Below are positions 42,767 to 51,131 of a DNA stretch of 64,000 nt, one piece after another. The first letter of the stretch is position 1. The number at the start of each line of letters is the position of its first letter. Under the pieces are notes generated by a model. The model did no database searches, was not told the origin of the DNA, and saw only the letters and a program-made list of their open reading frames with translations. A program made the position numbers and the translations under genes. Source of the stretch: Microbacterium terregens (lineage in GTDB: Bacteria > Pseudomonadota > Alphaproteobacteria > Sphingomonadales > Sphingomonadaceae); NCBI RefSeq assembly GCF_027922045.1, contig NZ_BSEX01000022.1, forward strand, positions 16,486-80,485, in the 5' to 3' direction.

Positions 42767-43650
42767 TTGCCCGCGCCGAAGTGGTTGAGCGGCACCTTGA
42801 GGAACGCTGTGCCGCACGCCTCCGGCTCCGGCAGGCGACCGCCGCGGATGTTCACCTGGAGCGCGGCAAGCATCAGGTCCGGCAGCGGCAGGGTTGCGTC
42901 GCGCTTCTCGCGGGTGGCGACGAACTCGGCCTCACCGATGCCGTTGTGCACATGGATGTTGTCACGACGCTGGTCCGCCACGGTCGATCGTCCAAAGACT
43001 TCGCGCCCGTCCTTGCCGTAGTCGTGGCCGACATAGGTCGCGGTGCTGGGCGGCAGTTCGAGGATCGCCCGGATCGAGCGCCACAGCGCGCGCGCGTTGC
43101 CGCCTGGAAAGTCAGCCCGACTGGTGCCGCTGTCGGGCACCATCAGCGTGTCGTGGACGAACGCCGCGTCGCCGACGACGTAGGTGATCGAGGCGAGCGT
43201 GTGGCCGGGCGACAGCATGACGTGCGCGTCGAGCGAGCCGATCCTGAACTGCTCGCCATCGGCGAACAGGCGATCCCACTGGCTACCATCGACGGGCAGG
43301 TCGGGCAGGCAGTAGATGTCCTGCCAGAGCTTCTGCACCTCCACGACCTTGGTGCCGATCGCGGTTTTGCCCCCTGTCTTTTCCGCGAGATACGGCGCGG
43401 CCGAGAAGTGATCGGCATGGGGATGGGTATCGAGCACCCATTCCACAGTAAGTCCCTTGGCGCGGACATATTCGAGGATCATATCGGCATTGTCGGTTGC
43501 GGTCGCACCGGCACGGGGATCGAAGTCGAGGACCGGATCGATAATCGCGGCGGTCTTCGTGGCTTCGTCGACCACGACATACTGGAAGCTGCCGGTGCGC
43601 TCGTCATGGAGCGACGCAACCGTCATGCCCTTGTGATTATACTCGATCAT
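42763..43650 (-). CDS. MBL-fold persulfide dioxygenase-like protein (ETHE1/Blh type)
   Basis: 295 residues. Metal-binding motif THPHADHFSAA (about 75-85; His-x-His-x-Asp-His), further ligands in PGHTLAS (about 148), Asp in VHDTLMVPDSGTSRADFPGG, and GHDYG (about 218). The DSGTSRADFPGG element is typical of ETHE1 persulfide dioxygenases, which oxidise glutathione persulfide to sulfite. A second paralogue starts the operon at 49988. C-terminus resembles Blh proteins of BigR operons. Confidence 0.85.
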   Translation of the reverse strand: MIEYNHKGMTVASLHDERTGSFQYVVVDEATKTAAIIDPVLDFDPRAGATATDNADMILEYVRAKGLTVEWVLDTHPHADHFSAAPYLAEKTGGKTAIGTKVVEVQKLWQDIYCLPDLPVDGSQWDRLFADGEQFRIGSLDAHVMLSPGHTLASITYVVGDAAFVHDTLMVPDSGTSRADFPGGNARALWRSIRAILELPPSTATYVGHDYGKDGREVFGRSTVADQRRDNIHVHNGIGEAEFVATREKRDATLPLPDLMLAALQVNIRGGRLPEPEACGTAFLKVPLNHFGAGK

Positions 43651-43671
43651 GTTTCGTATCCTCTCGCATCG

Positions 43672-44313
43672 TCAGCTTTCTTCCCGCGCACGCGCGAACA
43701 GCCGTTGGAAATCGCTGGCGTCGATCGCGCCCATCACCAGCATGGGACCGGCAAGATAACCCGGGGTGCCCGCCAGTCCGATCGAATAGGCTTCCTGTCC
43801 GTTCGCCCGCAGGCGGGCTGCGACAGCGTCCGCGTGGGCGGCAAGCCAGGTCATCGCGCGCAGCCAATCGCCGCCAGCGCGCATCACGACGTCCCGCAAC
43901 ACGTCGTCGTCGATCGTGCGGCTGTCCGTCATCAACGCACGATGGACGGTCGGGTAAACTCCCTGTTCGGCGCACGCGAGCGCCACGCTTGCGGCACGTT
44001 CGGATGGCGGACCGAAGATGGGCCAATCCTTGTAGATGACCCGCACCTTGCCGTCGCGTTGCACAGCCTCTTCCAGGGCGGAAAATCCATGACGGCAGGC
44101 CGGGCAACGATAGTCGGTGAACACGGCAAGCCGGAGCGTAGCATCGGCAGGTCCGTCCTCGGGCGAGCCGTTACCGGCAAGGATCAGGTCGGCGGTCGGC
44201 CCGACGTCGCGCCCGATCGGGGCGGTACGCCGTAGAACCTGCCCGACTGCCCAACCACCCACGACCACCGCGCCCAAGCCGGCAAGCTGTCTCCGATTGA
44301 GCGGCCCGGGCAT
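43672..44313 (-). CDS. DsbA-family thiol-disulfide protein 1
   Basis: 213 residues. One N-terminal membrane or signal segment (about 12-28). Thioredoxin fold with active site CPAC (about 70-73) after FTDYR, then WPIFGP and the DsbA helical insert, and a cis-Pro loop GTPGYLAG near the end. Resembles the ScsC/DsbG-like proteins of metal-stress operons. 2 bp after the stop of the second DsbA gene. Substrate unknown; could oxidise or shuttle periplasmic persulfides, which is inference. Confidence 0.8.
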   Translation of the reverse strand: MPGPLNRRQLAGLGAVVVGGWAVGQVLRRTAPIGRDVGPTADLILAGNGSPEDGPADATLRLAVFTDYRCPACRHGFSALEEAVQRDGKVRVIYKDWPIFGPPSERAASVALACAEQGVYPTVHRALMTDSRTIDDDVLRDVVMRAGGDWLRAMTWLAAHADAVAARLRANGQEAYSIGLAGTPGYLAGPMLVMGAIDASDFQRLFARAREES

Positions 44314-44315
44314 GG

Positions 44316-44942
44316 TCAGCGCGCCGCTGGTTTTTTGCGCGCTTCCGCGACGAGACGACGCAACGTCGGGAGATCGACAGCACCGGCGACGACCTGCGAG
44401 CCGACGATCAGCGCTGGTGTTCCGTTGAAACCGATCGCCTGGGCGATGCTATCGGTGCGCGTAAGCAGCGCGTCGATTTCGGCGCCACGGTTCTTCAAAT
44501 CGCGTTGCAGACGGGGCCAGTCGACCTTGGCTTTGGCAGCCGCTGCCTTGACGCCCGCGCTGTCGAGCCGCGCCGGCGAGGTCATCAGGGCCTCGTGAAA
44601 GGCGGCATGCCTGCCCTGCCATTGGCTCGCGACAGCCGCGCGTGACGCCTCACGCGAGGCAGGTCCGAAGATCGGCCAGTCCCGGTACACGACCCGTACC
44701 TTCGGGTCGGAGCGAAGCAGGGCGTTCAGCACCGGCTCCATGCGACGGCAATAGGGGCAGTTATAGTCGAAAAACTCGACAACCGTGACGTCGTAGGTCC
44801 TGCCGGCGCGCTTGGGAGCCACGGGATCGTCAACGACCGCCTTGCGCGACAGATCGGGCTGCTGGGCCATGAGAGGCGTGATCGGCGCGGCGAAGGCAAG
44901 CGCGGCCAGGAGGCCCCGAGACAACAGGTTGCGACGATTCAT
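44316..44942 (-). CDS. DsbA-family thiol-disulfide protein 2
   Basis: 208 residues. Cleaved signal peptide ending at LMAQ (about 26). Active site CPYC (about 62-65) within VVEFFDYNCPYC, the WPIFGP element shared with its neighbour, and cis-Pro loop GTPALIVG (about 174). The two adjacent DsbA genes look like a divergent duplication. Start overlaps the TlpA-domain gene by 4 bp. Confidence 0.82.
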   Translation of the reverse strand: MNRRNLLSRGLLAALAFAAPITPLMAQQPDLSRKAVVDDPVAPKRAGRTYDVTVVEFFDYNCPYCRRMEPVLNALLRSDPKVRVVYRDWPIFGPASREASRAAVASQWQGRHAAFHEALMTSPARLDSAGVKAAAAKAKVDWPRLQRDLKNRGAEIDALLTRTDSIAQAIGFNGTPALIVGSQVVAGAVDLPTLRRLVAEARKKPAAR

Positions 44943-45748
44943 CGGTGTTTCCTTGCTAATTCGATTCCATCGGCGAGCGCAGCGCGTGACAATTCACCGA
45001 GCTGGAGCTGTACGATCGTGCCGTCGCCCGCAACGAAGGCCGTTGCGGGATACCCCGCCACCTTCAGGGCTTGAGAAAGGCCACGATCGGGGTCGAGCGC
45101 GACATGGCGCGCTCCGATATTTTCACGGCCGAGAAAACCGCTGACGATCGCTTGCGCCTCGCCCTGATCGGCAAGAAGGATCGGGACCTCGCCAGGGCGC
45201 GACGCAACCGCATCGAGCATCGGCAGCTCACGCCGACACGGACCGCACCATGTCGCCCACAGGTTGACCACGAAGGGCCTGCCACGGAAGCGATCGAGTG
45301 GAAGCGGCGCGCCGGACGGGGTTGTCAGGTTGAGATGATAGGGGAACGGGCCGTAGGTCACGGGAGGGATCAGCGCCTGAAGCGAGAACCAGAGGCCACC
45401 CGCAACAGCCAACGCTCCCCAGCCTGCCGCCAGCGCGCTTGAGCGGCCAAGCCGGATCGCCAGCATCGCCGCAGCGCCCAGAAGCCCTGCAACGGGGGAA
45501 AAGCCACCCTGCCACACGGCAAGGATGGACAGCGGAGCGCCGGTGTAGCTCGACCAATGCGCTGCGACGTAACCGATCCGTGCCGTGACCAGTCCAGCGA
45601 CGATGGCGCTGGTGGAGACCGTCGATACGCGAGGGAAGCGGAACCGACCGGCCAGTGTCGTGAGGCCAAGGAACACGACGATGCACAGCACGGCAAGCCC
45701 GCGATCGACGGCCAGCATCAGCGGCCCGATGGCAATCGCACCCGCCAT
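44939..45748 (-). CDS. Membrane protein with C-terminal TlpA/thioredoxin domain
   Basis: 269 residues from the ATG at 45748, which shares a base with the TSUP stop. About four membrane helices fill the first 135 residues. They include a GFSPVAGLLGA loop recalling Lgt-type membrane domains. The last about 130 residues are a TlpA-like thioredoxin domain with WATWCGPCRREL (about 163-174) facing the periplasm. Probably a disulfide reductase feeding electrons to the two DsbA-type proteins downstream; the electron source is unknown. Confidence 0.78.
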   Translation of the reverse strand: MAGAIAIGPLMLAVDRGLAVLCIVVFLGLTTLAGRFRFPRVSTVSTSAIVAGLVTARIGYVAAHWSSYTGAPLSILAVWQGGFSPVAGLLGAAAMLAIRLGRSSALAAGWGALAVAGGLWFSLQALIPPVTYGPFPYHLNLTTPSGAPLPLDRFRGRPFVVNLWATWCGPCRRELPMLDAVASRPGEVPILLADQGEAQAIVSGFLGRENIGARHVALDPDRGLSQALKVAGYPATAFVAGDGTIVQLQLGELSRAALADGIELARKHR

Positions 45749-46530
45749 CAGAGAAACGCGGCCGCGCTTTTCCAGAGCATGTAGGCCGCCACCACGAAGA
45801 TCAGGACGGCGAAGACCGTGGTGAGCGTGCCGCCCGTACCGAGGCGCTTCGCGATGCGCGTGCCGATCAAGCCGCCGACAACTCCACCGGCGATGAACAC
45901 GAAAGCCAGCGGCCAGTCCACCAGACCCGAAAATGCGTAATTGGCGGCCGTCGTCAGCCCGAACGCGGTGACGGCGATCAATGACGTGCCGACGGCGTTC
46001 AGGATCAGCATGCCCGTCGATCCGATCAGGCCGGGGACGATCAGAAAGCCCCCGCCGATGCCGAAGAAGCCCGAGAACAGACCGGTGCCGAGGCCGTAGC
46101 CCAGCACCTTCGGCGCCTTTTCCCGGTTGCACTCCGCCCCCGGGTTGCCCGTGTCACCGCGCCCGCGCAGCATCAGGACGCCGACGACGACCATGACCAG
46201 TGCGAACAGGAACAGGAGCTTGCCGCCGTCGACGGCCTTGCCCGCGGTAGAGCCGAACAGGGCGCCGATGACGCCGGCGGTCGCATACATGCCGCCACAG
46301 CGCCATTTGACGTTATGCGCCCTTGCATGGCCGATCAGCCCCGTGGCGGCGTTAGCCGCGACGGCGAACGCGCTCGTGCCGATGGCGAGATGGGCGTCGG
46401 GCACGCGCACCAGATAGACCATGAGTGGGACGGCGAGGATCGAGCCGCCCCCGCCGACAAGCCCGAGGGTAAAGCCCACCAGGCTGCCGGATAACGCACC
46501 CAGCAGATACTGGATCGGTTCGAGGGTCAT
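45748..46530 (-). CDS. TSUP (TauE/SafE) sulfite/sulfonate exporter
   Basis: 260 residues, about eight helices. Two TSUP repeats are visible: GFTLGLVGGGGSILAVPLMV (about 20-39) and GLFSGFFGIGGGFLIVPGL (about 147-165). These Gly-rich loops define the family, which exports sulfite, thiosulfate or related anions. Next to SQR and persulfide dioxygenases it would remove the sulfite they make. Overlaps the SQR stop by 4 bp. Confidence 0.87.
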   Translation of the reverse strand: MTLEPIQYLLGALSGSLVGFTLGLVGGGGSILAVPLMVYLVRVPDAHLAIGTSAFAVAANAATGLIGHARAHNVKWRCGGMYATAGVIGALFGSTAGKAVDGGKLLFLFALVMVVVGVLMLRGRGDTGNPGAECNREKAPKVLGYGLGTGLFSGFFGIGGGFLIVPGLIGSTGMLILNAVGTSLIAVTAFGLTTAANYAFSGLVDWPLAFVFIAGGVVGGLIGTRIAKRLGTGGTLTTVFAVLIFVVAAYMLWKSAAAFL

Positions 46531-47759
46531 GCCGCTTTGCCGATCTTATGCGGAGCCGCCATCCATTCATGGCCTTTCAGCATGCCTTGCCAGTAAATCG
46601 GGGGCAGCATCCGCTCCTTCAGGAACCAGGCAGCGCGCGTCGGGCGCGTGCCGTTCAGCAGCCACGACGGAAAGCTGGGGAGCAGTTTTCCACCATAGCC
46701 GAACTCGGCGAGGACGATCTTGCCGCGCTCGACGGTGAGCGGGCACGACCCATAGCCGTCATAGTCGACAACAGGAGGCTTGCCTTCGAGTGCGGCGAGC
46801 GCGTTGACCGCCACCACGGGTGCCTGCTTGCGGGCTGCCGCAGCCGTCTTCGCATTGCTCGTCCCCGCAGCATCGCCCAAGGCAAAGACGTTGTCGTATC
46901 GCTTGTGGCGCAGCGTCGCCTCATCGACCTCGACGAAGCCGTTTGCCGCCGCGAGCGAACTTTTGGCAACGACGTCATGCGACACCTGCGGCGGCACGAC
47001 GTGGAGCATGTCGAACCCGCGCTCGATCCGCTCGCTGACACCGTTCTGCTTGCGCTCGAAGGTGGCAATACGCCGATCGGCGTCGACCGCGACGAGGTTG
47101 GATTCGAGCTTGAGGTTGATCCTATACTTCTCGACATATTCCATCAGCGCAGGGACATAGGTCGCGACGCCGAACAGCGCCGCACCGGCGTTGTGAAATT
47201 CGACGTCGATCGCGGGGAGAACACCGCGTTCGCGCCAGATGTCGCAGGACAGGTACATCGCCTTTTGAGGCGCGCCGGCGCACTTGATCGGCATCGGCGG
47301 TTGCGAGAACAGCGCGCGTCCCCGCTGCAATTCCTGGACAAGCTGGTAGGTGTAGGGCGCCAGATCGTAGCGGTAGTTGGACGTGACCCCGTTGCGGCCC
47401 AACGCTTCGGTAAGCCCCGCGATCTTCTCCCACGCCAAACGCAGGCCGGGGGCGACGATCAGGACACGATAGGCGATCGTATCCCCGTCGCCCAGGGTGA
47501 TCGCCTGACGCTCGGGGTCGATGGTGATCGCCGGCAGCCGGATCCATTCGACGCCCTTGGGCATGACATCGGCTTCGGCCTTGCGGGTCTGTTCGGGGGT
47601 GAAAACGCCTGCCCCGACTAACGTCCAACCGGGCTGGTAATAATGGTCCCGGGCCGCATCGACGACCGCGATCGACACCTTGGCGTTACGTTTCAGGATG
47701 CTGGCGGCGGTTGCGATGCCCGCAGCTCCGCCTCCGATGATGACGATGTCGTAGGTCAT
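46527..47759 (-). CDS. sqr: Sulfide:quinone oxidoreductase (mitochondrial-like, type II)
   Basis: 410 residues from the ATG at 47759. FAD-binding GGGAAGIATA (about 9-18). Redox cysteines Cys160 (IKCAGAPQKAMYL) and Cys339 (GSCPLTVERGKIVLAEF), the pair that handles persulfide in SQOR-type enzymes. ALGDAAG (about 294-300) for FAD. Oxidises H2S to a protein or thiol persulfide, passing electrons to ubiquinone at the inner membrane. Overlaps the DUF442 gene by 4 bp. Confidence 0.88.
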   Translation of the reverse strand: MTYDIVIIGGGAAGIATAASILKRNAKVSIAVVDAARDHYYQPGWTLVGAGVFTPEQTRKAEADVMPKGVEWIRLPAITIDPERQAITLGDGDTIAYRVLIVAPGLRLAWEKIAGLTEALGRNGVTSNYRYDLAPYTYQLVQELQRGRALFSQPPMPIKCAGAPQKAMYLSCDIWRERGVLPAIDVEFHNAGAALFGVATYVPALMEYVEKYRINLKLESNLVAVDADRRIATFERKQNGVSERIERGFDMLHVVPPQVSHDVVAKSSLAAANGFVEVDEATLRHKRYDNVFALGDAAGTSNAKTAAAARKQAPVVAVNALAALEGKPPVVDYDGYGSCPLTVERGKIVLAEFGYGGKLLPSFPSWLLNGTRPTRAAWFLKERMLPPIYWQGMLKGHEWMAAPHKIGKAA

Positions 47760-48190
47760 TTGCCGGTTCTTTCGGACCGGCGAGCGAGCGCCGGCTTCAG
47801 ATCGGCCAGGTCGTACCCGGCTGCCTTGGCCTGACCGACGATCGTTTCGGGATCGGCATGACTCGCCTCCGCCAGCGCCCATAGGGTAGCCGCCCGCGTG
47901 CCGCTTCGGCAGAAGCCGAGCGTCGGTCCCGGCAGCGCAGTCAGCGCTTCCTTCATCCGGTCCGCATCGGCATCGGTCGCCTTGCCCGGCACGATCGGGA
48001 CATGGGCGAACGCAAGGCCGTGTTCTTCGGCGATCCGGGCCATCTCGTGTGCGCTCGGCTGTCCCTGCTCCTCGCCATTTGGCCGGCTCGAAACGATCGA
48101 GCGAAACCCCGCCTGTGCGGCGGCAGCGACATCATCCCGGGTGAGCTGGGGAGCAGCCGAGAAGGACGGTGTGATCTTCTTGAAGGCCAT
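47756..48190 (-). CDS. DUF442/TIGR01244 sulfur-metabolism protein (phosphatase-like fold)
   Basis: 144 residues, cytosolic. Active-site loop Cys-Arg-Ser-Gly-Thr-Arg (about 94-99), the Cys-x5-Arg pattern of tyrosine-phosphatase-like and rhodanese-like enzymes. Family members are found alone or fused in front of ETHE1/Blh dioxygenases, where they are thought to handle persulfide sulfur. Lies between YeeE and SQR genes; 18 bp after the upstream gene. Confidence 0.82.
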   Translation of the reverse strand: MAFKKITPSFSAAPQLTRDDVAAAAQAGFRSIVSSRPNGEEQGQPSAHEMARIAEEHGLAFAHVPIVPGKATDADADRMKEALTALPGPTLGFCRSGTRAATLWALAEASHADPETIVGQAKAAGYDLADLKPALARRSERTGK

Positions 48191-48208
48191 GTAATGTCTC
48201 CTGTCCGG

Positions 48209-48634
48209 TCACGCCGAACGGCGTGGGATGAGTGCGAAGCGGTGGATGGCTGCGCCGAGCGCCATTGCAGCGGTGAAGAGCAGCGCGGGGGCAGGCTGGA
48301 TCGCGAGCGCGGCGATGGCGGGGCCGGGGCACAGGCCGACAAGGCCCCAGCCTATGCCGAACAGGGCGGCACCGCCGAGGAGGCGCGCGTCGATCGGCGA
48401 CGTGGCCGGCGTATGGAATTGCTCCGCGACGATCGGCGTAGAGCGTCCACGCACGATGAGCCAGGCTATCGCCATCGGCAGGATCGCTCCCGCCATGACG
48501 AATGCCAGGGTCGGGTCCCAGGCACCGGCGACGTCGAGAAACGCCCGTACCCGCGCAGGATCGATCATGCCGGACACGGCGAGGCCGGCGCCGAACAGCG
48601 TGCCGCTGACGAGCGAAAGAAGGCTCTGGCGCAT
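48209..48634 (-). CDS. YeeE/YedE-family membrane protein, half 2
   Basis: 141 residues, about four helices. Carries the second of the two YeeE family Cys motifs, GLCPGPAIAAL (about 104-114), and GMIDPARV near the front. Together with the upstream half it would make one YeeE-type thiosulfate carrier. ATG at 48634 overlaps the first half's stop; a GTG 3 bp earlier is possible. Confidence 0.82.
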   Translation of the reverse strand: MRQSLLSLVSGTLFGAGLAVSGMIDPARVRAFLDVAGAWDPTLAFVMAGAILPMAIAWLIVRGRSTPIVAEQFHTPATSPIDARLLGGAALFGIGWGLVGLCPGPAIAALAIQPAPALLFTAAMALGAAIHRFALIPRRSA

Positions 48635-49074
48635 CACGATACCACTCCCGCGAGACGCATGAGGGTCACGGTGGCGATGCCGGTCGCCATGAACGTGCCG
48701 GTCGCGACGATGGACCGCGGCGACAGGCGCGACAGGCCGCAGACGCCGTGACCGCTGGTGCACCCCGCGCCGAGCCGCGTCCCGATCCCGACGATCAGCC
48801 CGGCGACGGCGATCAGCCCGAGCGACGTCGGGAAGCGAGCTTCCACATTCACATTGGCTGCGGTCAGCGCCGCGCCCAGGGGCAGCCCCGCCGTGAAAAG
48901 CAAGGCCATCATCCAAGGCGCTCCCCCTTCAGAGAGAGCGAGGACACGCGCGAACATGCCGCTGACCCCGGCGATGCGGCCGTTGCCCAGCAACATGATC
49001 GCCGCAGCGAACCCGATCATCAGGCCGCCGATGAAGCCGGCAAGCGGCATGGCATGGGGAAATCCGGGCATCAC
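48634..49074 (-). CDS. YeeE/YedE-family membrane protein, half 1
   Basis: 146 residues, about four helices. Has the family Cys site GAGCTSGHGVCGLSRLSPRS (about 102-121) that binds thiosulfate or persulfide in YeeE. Split YeeE pairs next to persulfide dioxygenase and SQR genes occur in many proteobacteria. It overlaps the dioxygenase stop by 4 bp. Confidence 0.85.
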   Translation of the reverse strand: MMPGFPHAMPLAGFIGGLMIGFAAAIMLLGNGRIAGVSGMFARVLALSEGGAPWMMALLFTAGLPLGAALTAANVNVEARFPTSLGLIAVAGLIVGIGTRLGAGCTSGHGVCGLSRLSPRSIVATGTFMATGIATVTLMRLAGVVS

Positions 49075-49988
49075 AGCGTATCCAGTGGAATCTTGAGGTA
49101 GCGGGTGCCGTTGACTTCCGGCTCCGGCAGATGGCCGCCGCGCATATTGACCTGCACCGATGGCAGGATGAGCTTGGGCATCGACAAGGTGGCGTCCCGA
49201 CTGGTGCGCATCGCGACGAAGTTGTCTTCGTCCACCCCCTCATGAACGTGGACGTTGCCGACGCGCTGCGCGCCCACGGTCGTCTCCCAGACATACCGGT
49301 CGCGCCCCGCAGCCTTGTAGTCGTGGCACAGGAACAGCCGCGTCTCGTCGGGCAACTGCATCAGTCGACGGATCGAGCGGAATAGCTGGCGCGCATCACC
49401 ACCGGGGAAGTCTGCGCGTGCGGTGCCGTAGTCCGGCATGAACAGGGTATCGCCGGTGAAGACTGCGTCGCCGATGACATAGGCCATATCGGCGGGGGTG
49501 TGCCCCGGCACATGCAGCGCGATGGCCTCGATGTCGCCGATCGTAAAACGGTCGCCATCGTCGAACAGGTGGTCGAACTCGGAGCCGTCCCGTTCGAAGT
49601 CGGTGCCGGCGTTGAAAATCTTGCCGAAGACGTTCTGCACGCGAATGATGTCGCGGCCGATCGCGAGCTGACCGCCCAGCGCCTTTTGCAGATAGGGCGC
49701 CGCAGACAGGTGGTCGGCATGAGCATGGGTTTCGAGCAGCCAGTCGACCGAAAGGCCGTGCTCCCGCACATAAGCGATTACCGCATCCGCCGACGCCGTA
49801 TTGGTGCGACCGGCCGCAGCGTCGAAGTTCAGGACACTGTCAACGATCGCCGCCTTTCGCGTGGCGGGGTCCCAGACGACGTAGGTCGCGGTGTTGGTCG
49901 GCTCGTCGAAGAACGAGTGAACGACCGGCGCTACCGCCGCCTTCGCACGTTCAATCTGCGCAACTGCCTCATTCAACGCCGATTCCAC
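49071..49988 (-). CDS. Persulfide dioxygenase (ETHE1-like MBL fold), first gene of sulfur operon
   Basis: 305 residues from GTG at 49988, chosen because GGAGG lies 5 bp before it; a TTG 12 bp upstream keeps the frame open. Motifs: THAHADHLSAA (about 88-98), PGHTPAD (about 163), FTGDTLFMPDYGTARADFPGG in outline, and CHDYK (about 226). Converts GSSH to sulfite with Fe(II) and O2. Divergent from the peroxiredoxin/ArsR genes, with an AT-rich regulatory region between. Confidence 0.87.
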   Translation of the reverse strand: MESALNEAVAQIERAKAAVAPVVHSFFDEPTNTATYVVWDPATRKAAIVDSVLNFDAAAGRTNTASADAVIAYVREHGLSVDWLLETHAHADHLSAAPYLQKALGGQLAIGRDIIRVQNVFGKIFNAGTDFERDGSEFDHLFDDGDRFTIGDIEAIALHVPGHTPADMAYVIGDAVFTGDTLFMPDYGTARADFPGGDARQLFRSIRRLMQLPDETRLFLCHDYKAAGRDRYVWETTVGAQRVGNVHVHEGVDEDNFVAMRTSRDATLSMPKLILPSVQVNMRGGHLPEPEVNGTRYLKIPLDTL

Positions 49989-50072
49989 GATCGCCTCCAA
50001 TTATTGATTTCATGGTTTATGTAGTTGTGTAATCCGCTTGCGTCAACGGGCTGCCCGTGCCATCTGAAAAGC
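49989..50072. promoter_or_regulatory. Divergent AT-rich promoter/operator region of the sulfur module
   Basis: An AT-rich island (about 50001-50033) in GC-rich DNA separates the two transcription units. Plus strand shows TTGATT and TGTAAT at roughly sigma70 spacing; minus strand shows TTACAC and AATCAA. A likely operator for the ArsR regulator, but I see no clear dyad. Confidence 0.45.
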
Positions 50073-50696
50073 ATGGAAACGATGGATGCAGACGTACCGC
50101 GCTCGTTGCGCATCGGGGACGCGGCCCCGAATTTCACCGCCCGCACGACGCAGGGCGCGATGTCGCTCGATCAGTATCGTGGTCGTTGGGTCGTGTTCTT
50201 TTCGCACCCGGCTGATTTCACGCCGGTCTGCACCAGCGAGTTCGTGGCCCTGGCGAAGGCCGCACCGCAATTCGAGGAGCTCGACTGCGCCTTGCTCGGG
50301 CTGTCGGTTGACAGCCTGTATTCGCATGTCGCCTGGTTGCGCGCGATCAAGGATGTCTTCGGTGTAGAGGTGCCGTTCCCGGTCGTGGAAGACCCGTCGA
50401 TGGCGGTGGGTTACGCCTATGGCATGCTTGACGAACAGGCCGGCGACGCCTCGGCCGTGCGCGCGACCTATTTCATCGATCCTGAGGGCATCATCCGTGC
50501 GCTCAACTGGTATCCGATGAACGTCGGGCGATCGGTCGACGAGATGCTCCGCACGGTGAGGGCATTGCAGCGATCGGCCGATGGGCAGGCCTATACGCCG
50601 GCCGACTGGCAGCCGGGTGACGACGTCCTGCTCCCGCCCGCCTTGCCGTGCAGCGCCGGTGCCGACTGGTTTCATCAGTTGAAGGCCGATCGATGA
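50073..50696 (+). CDS. 1-Cys peroxiredoxin (Prx6-like)
   Basis: 207 residues from the ATG at 50073 (50082 is possible). Peroxidatic Cys in HPADFTPVCTSEF (about 46-58), with Thr and later Arg completing the site. C-terminal Prx6-type extension (SADGQAYTPADWQPGDDVLLPP). Reduces peroxides and can act on persulfides. First gene of the divergent operon; stop overlaps the ArsR start. Confidence 0.87.
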   Translation: METMDADVPRSLRIGDAAPNFTARTTQGAMSLDQYRGRWVVFFSHPADFTPVCTSEFVALAKAAPQFEELDCALLGLSVDSLYSHVAWLRAIKDVFGVEVPFPVVEDPSMAVGYAYGMLDEQAGDASAVRATYFIDPEGIIRALNWYPMNVGRSVDEMLRTVRALQRSADGQAYTPADWQPGDDVLLPPALPCSAGADWFHQLKADR

Positions 50697-51103
50697 CGGC
50701 GATCCATCAATCCCGCGCGATCGCCGATGCGGCGGTCGAAAAGCTGCGCGTGTTCGCTCAACCCCAGCGCCTCATGATCCTGTCCTATCTGCTGGGCGGT
50801 GAGCGGCAGGTTGCGGACATAGAGGCTGCGACCGGCGTGACCCAGCCGGCCCTCAGCCAGCAGCTTGCCGAGCTGCGCCGCGCCGAGCTGGTGAAGACGA
50901 GACGCGAGGCAAAGCAGGTCCATTACCGGCTCGCCGATGACGCAGCCGCAATGTGCGTGCGCACGCTCGAGGCGATATTCGGCGCCGATGATCTAGCCGT
51001 GCATGAGGCAGCGCCCGCTTCCCGACCGTCGCGAGCGCGCGGGGCGTCGGCTGCCACGCGGCCGCAAAATATAGGCGCAGCCGTATTTGCGAGGGTCGGA
51101 TAA
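50693..51103 (+). CDS. ArsR/SmtB-family regulator, SqrR/BigR-like position
   Basis: 136 residues. Winged HTH: FAQPQRLMILSYLLGGERQV, ATGVTQPALSQQLAELRRAELV, KTRREAKQVHYRLAD. The layout matches SqrR/BigR persulfide sensors. SqrR uses two Cys: one after LMIM and one near the C-terminus of the fold. Here the first is replaced by Ser (LMILSYL), and the second region reads LEAIFGADD without Cys. A single Cys occurs nearby (AAMCVRTL). An Ala/Arg-rich tail follows. It probably represses the module, but by a modified sensing chemistry. Confidence 0.75.
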   Translation: MTAIHQSRAIADAAVEKLRVFAQPQRLMILSYLLGGERQVADIEAATGVTQPALSQQLAELRRAELVKTRREAKQVHYRLADDAAAMCVRTLEAIFGADDLAVHEAAPASRPSRARGASAATRPQNIGAAVFARVG

Positions 51104-51131
51104 TCATTCCGGTTTCGAAAGGACAAACCAG

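Noticed and set aside
45749..46132. N-terminal extension of the TlpA-domain protein
   Set aside because: It overlaps the TSUP gene in another frame; the ATG at 45748 with coupled stop is a better start.
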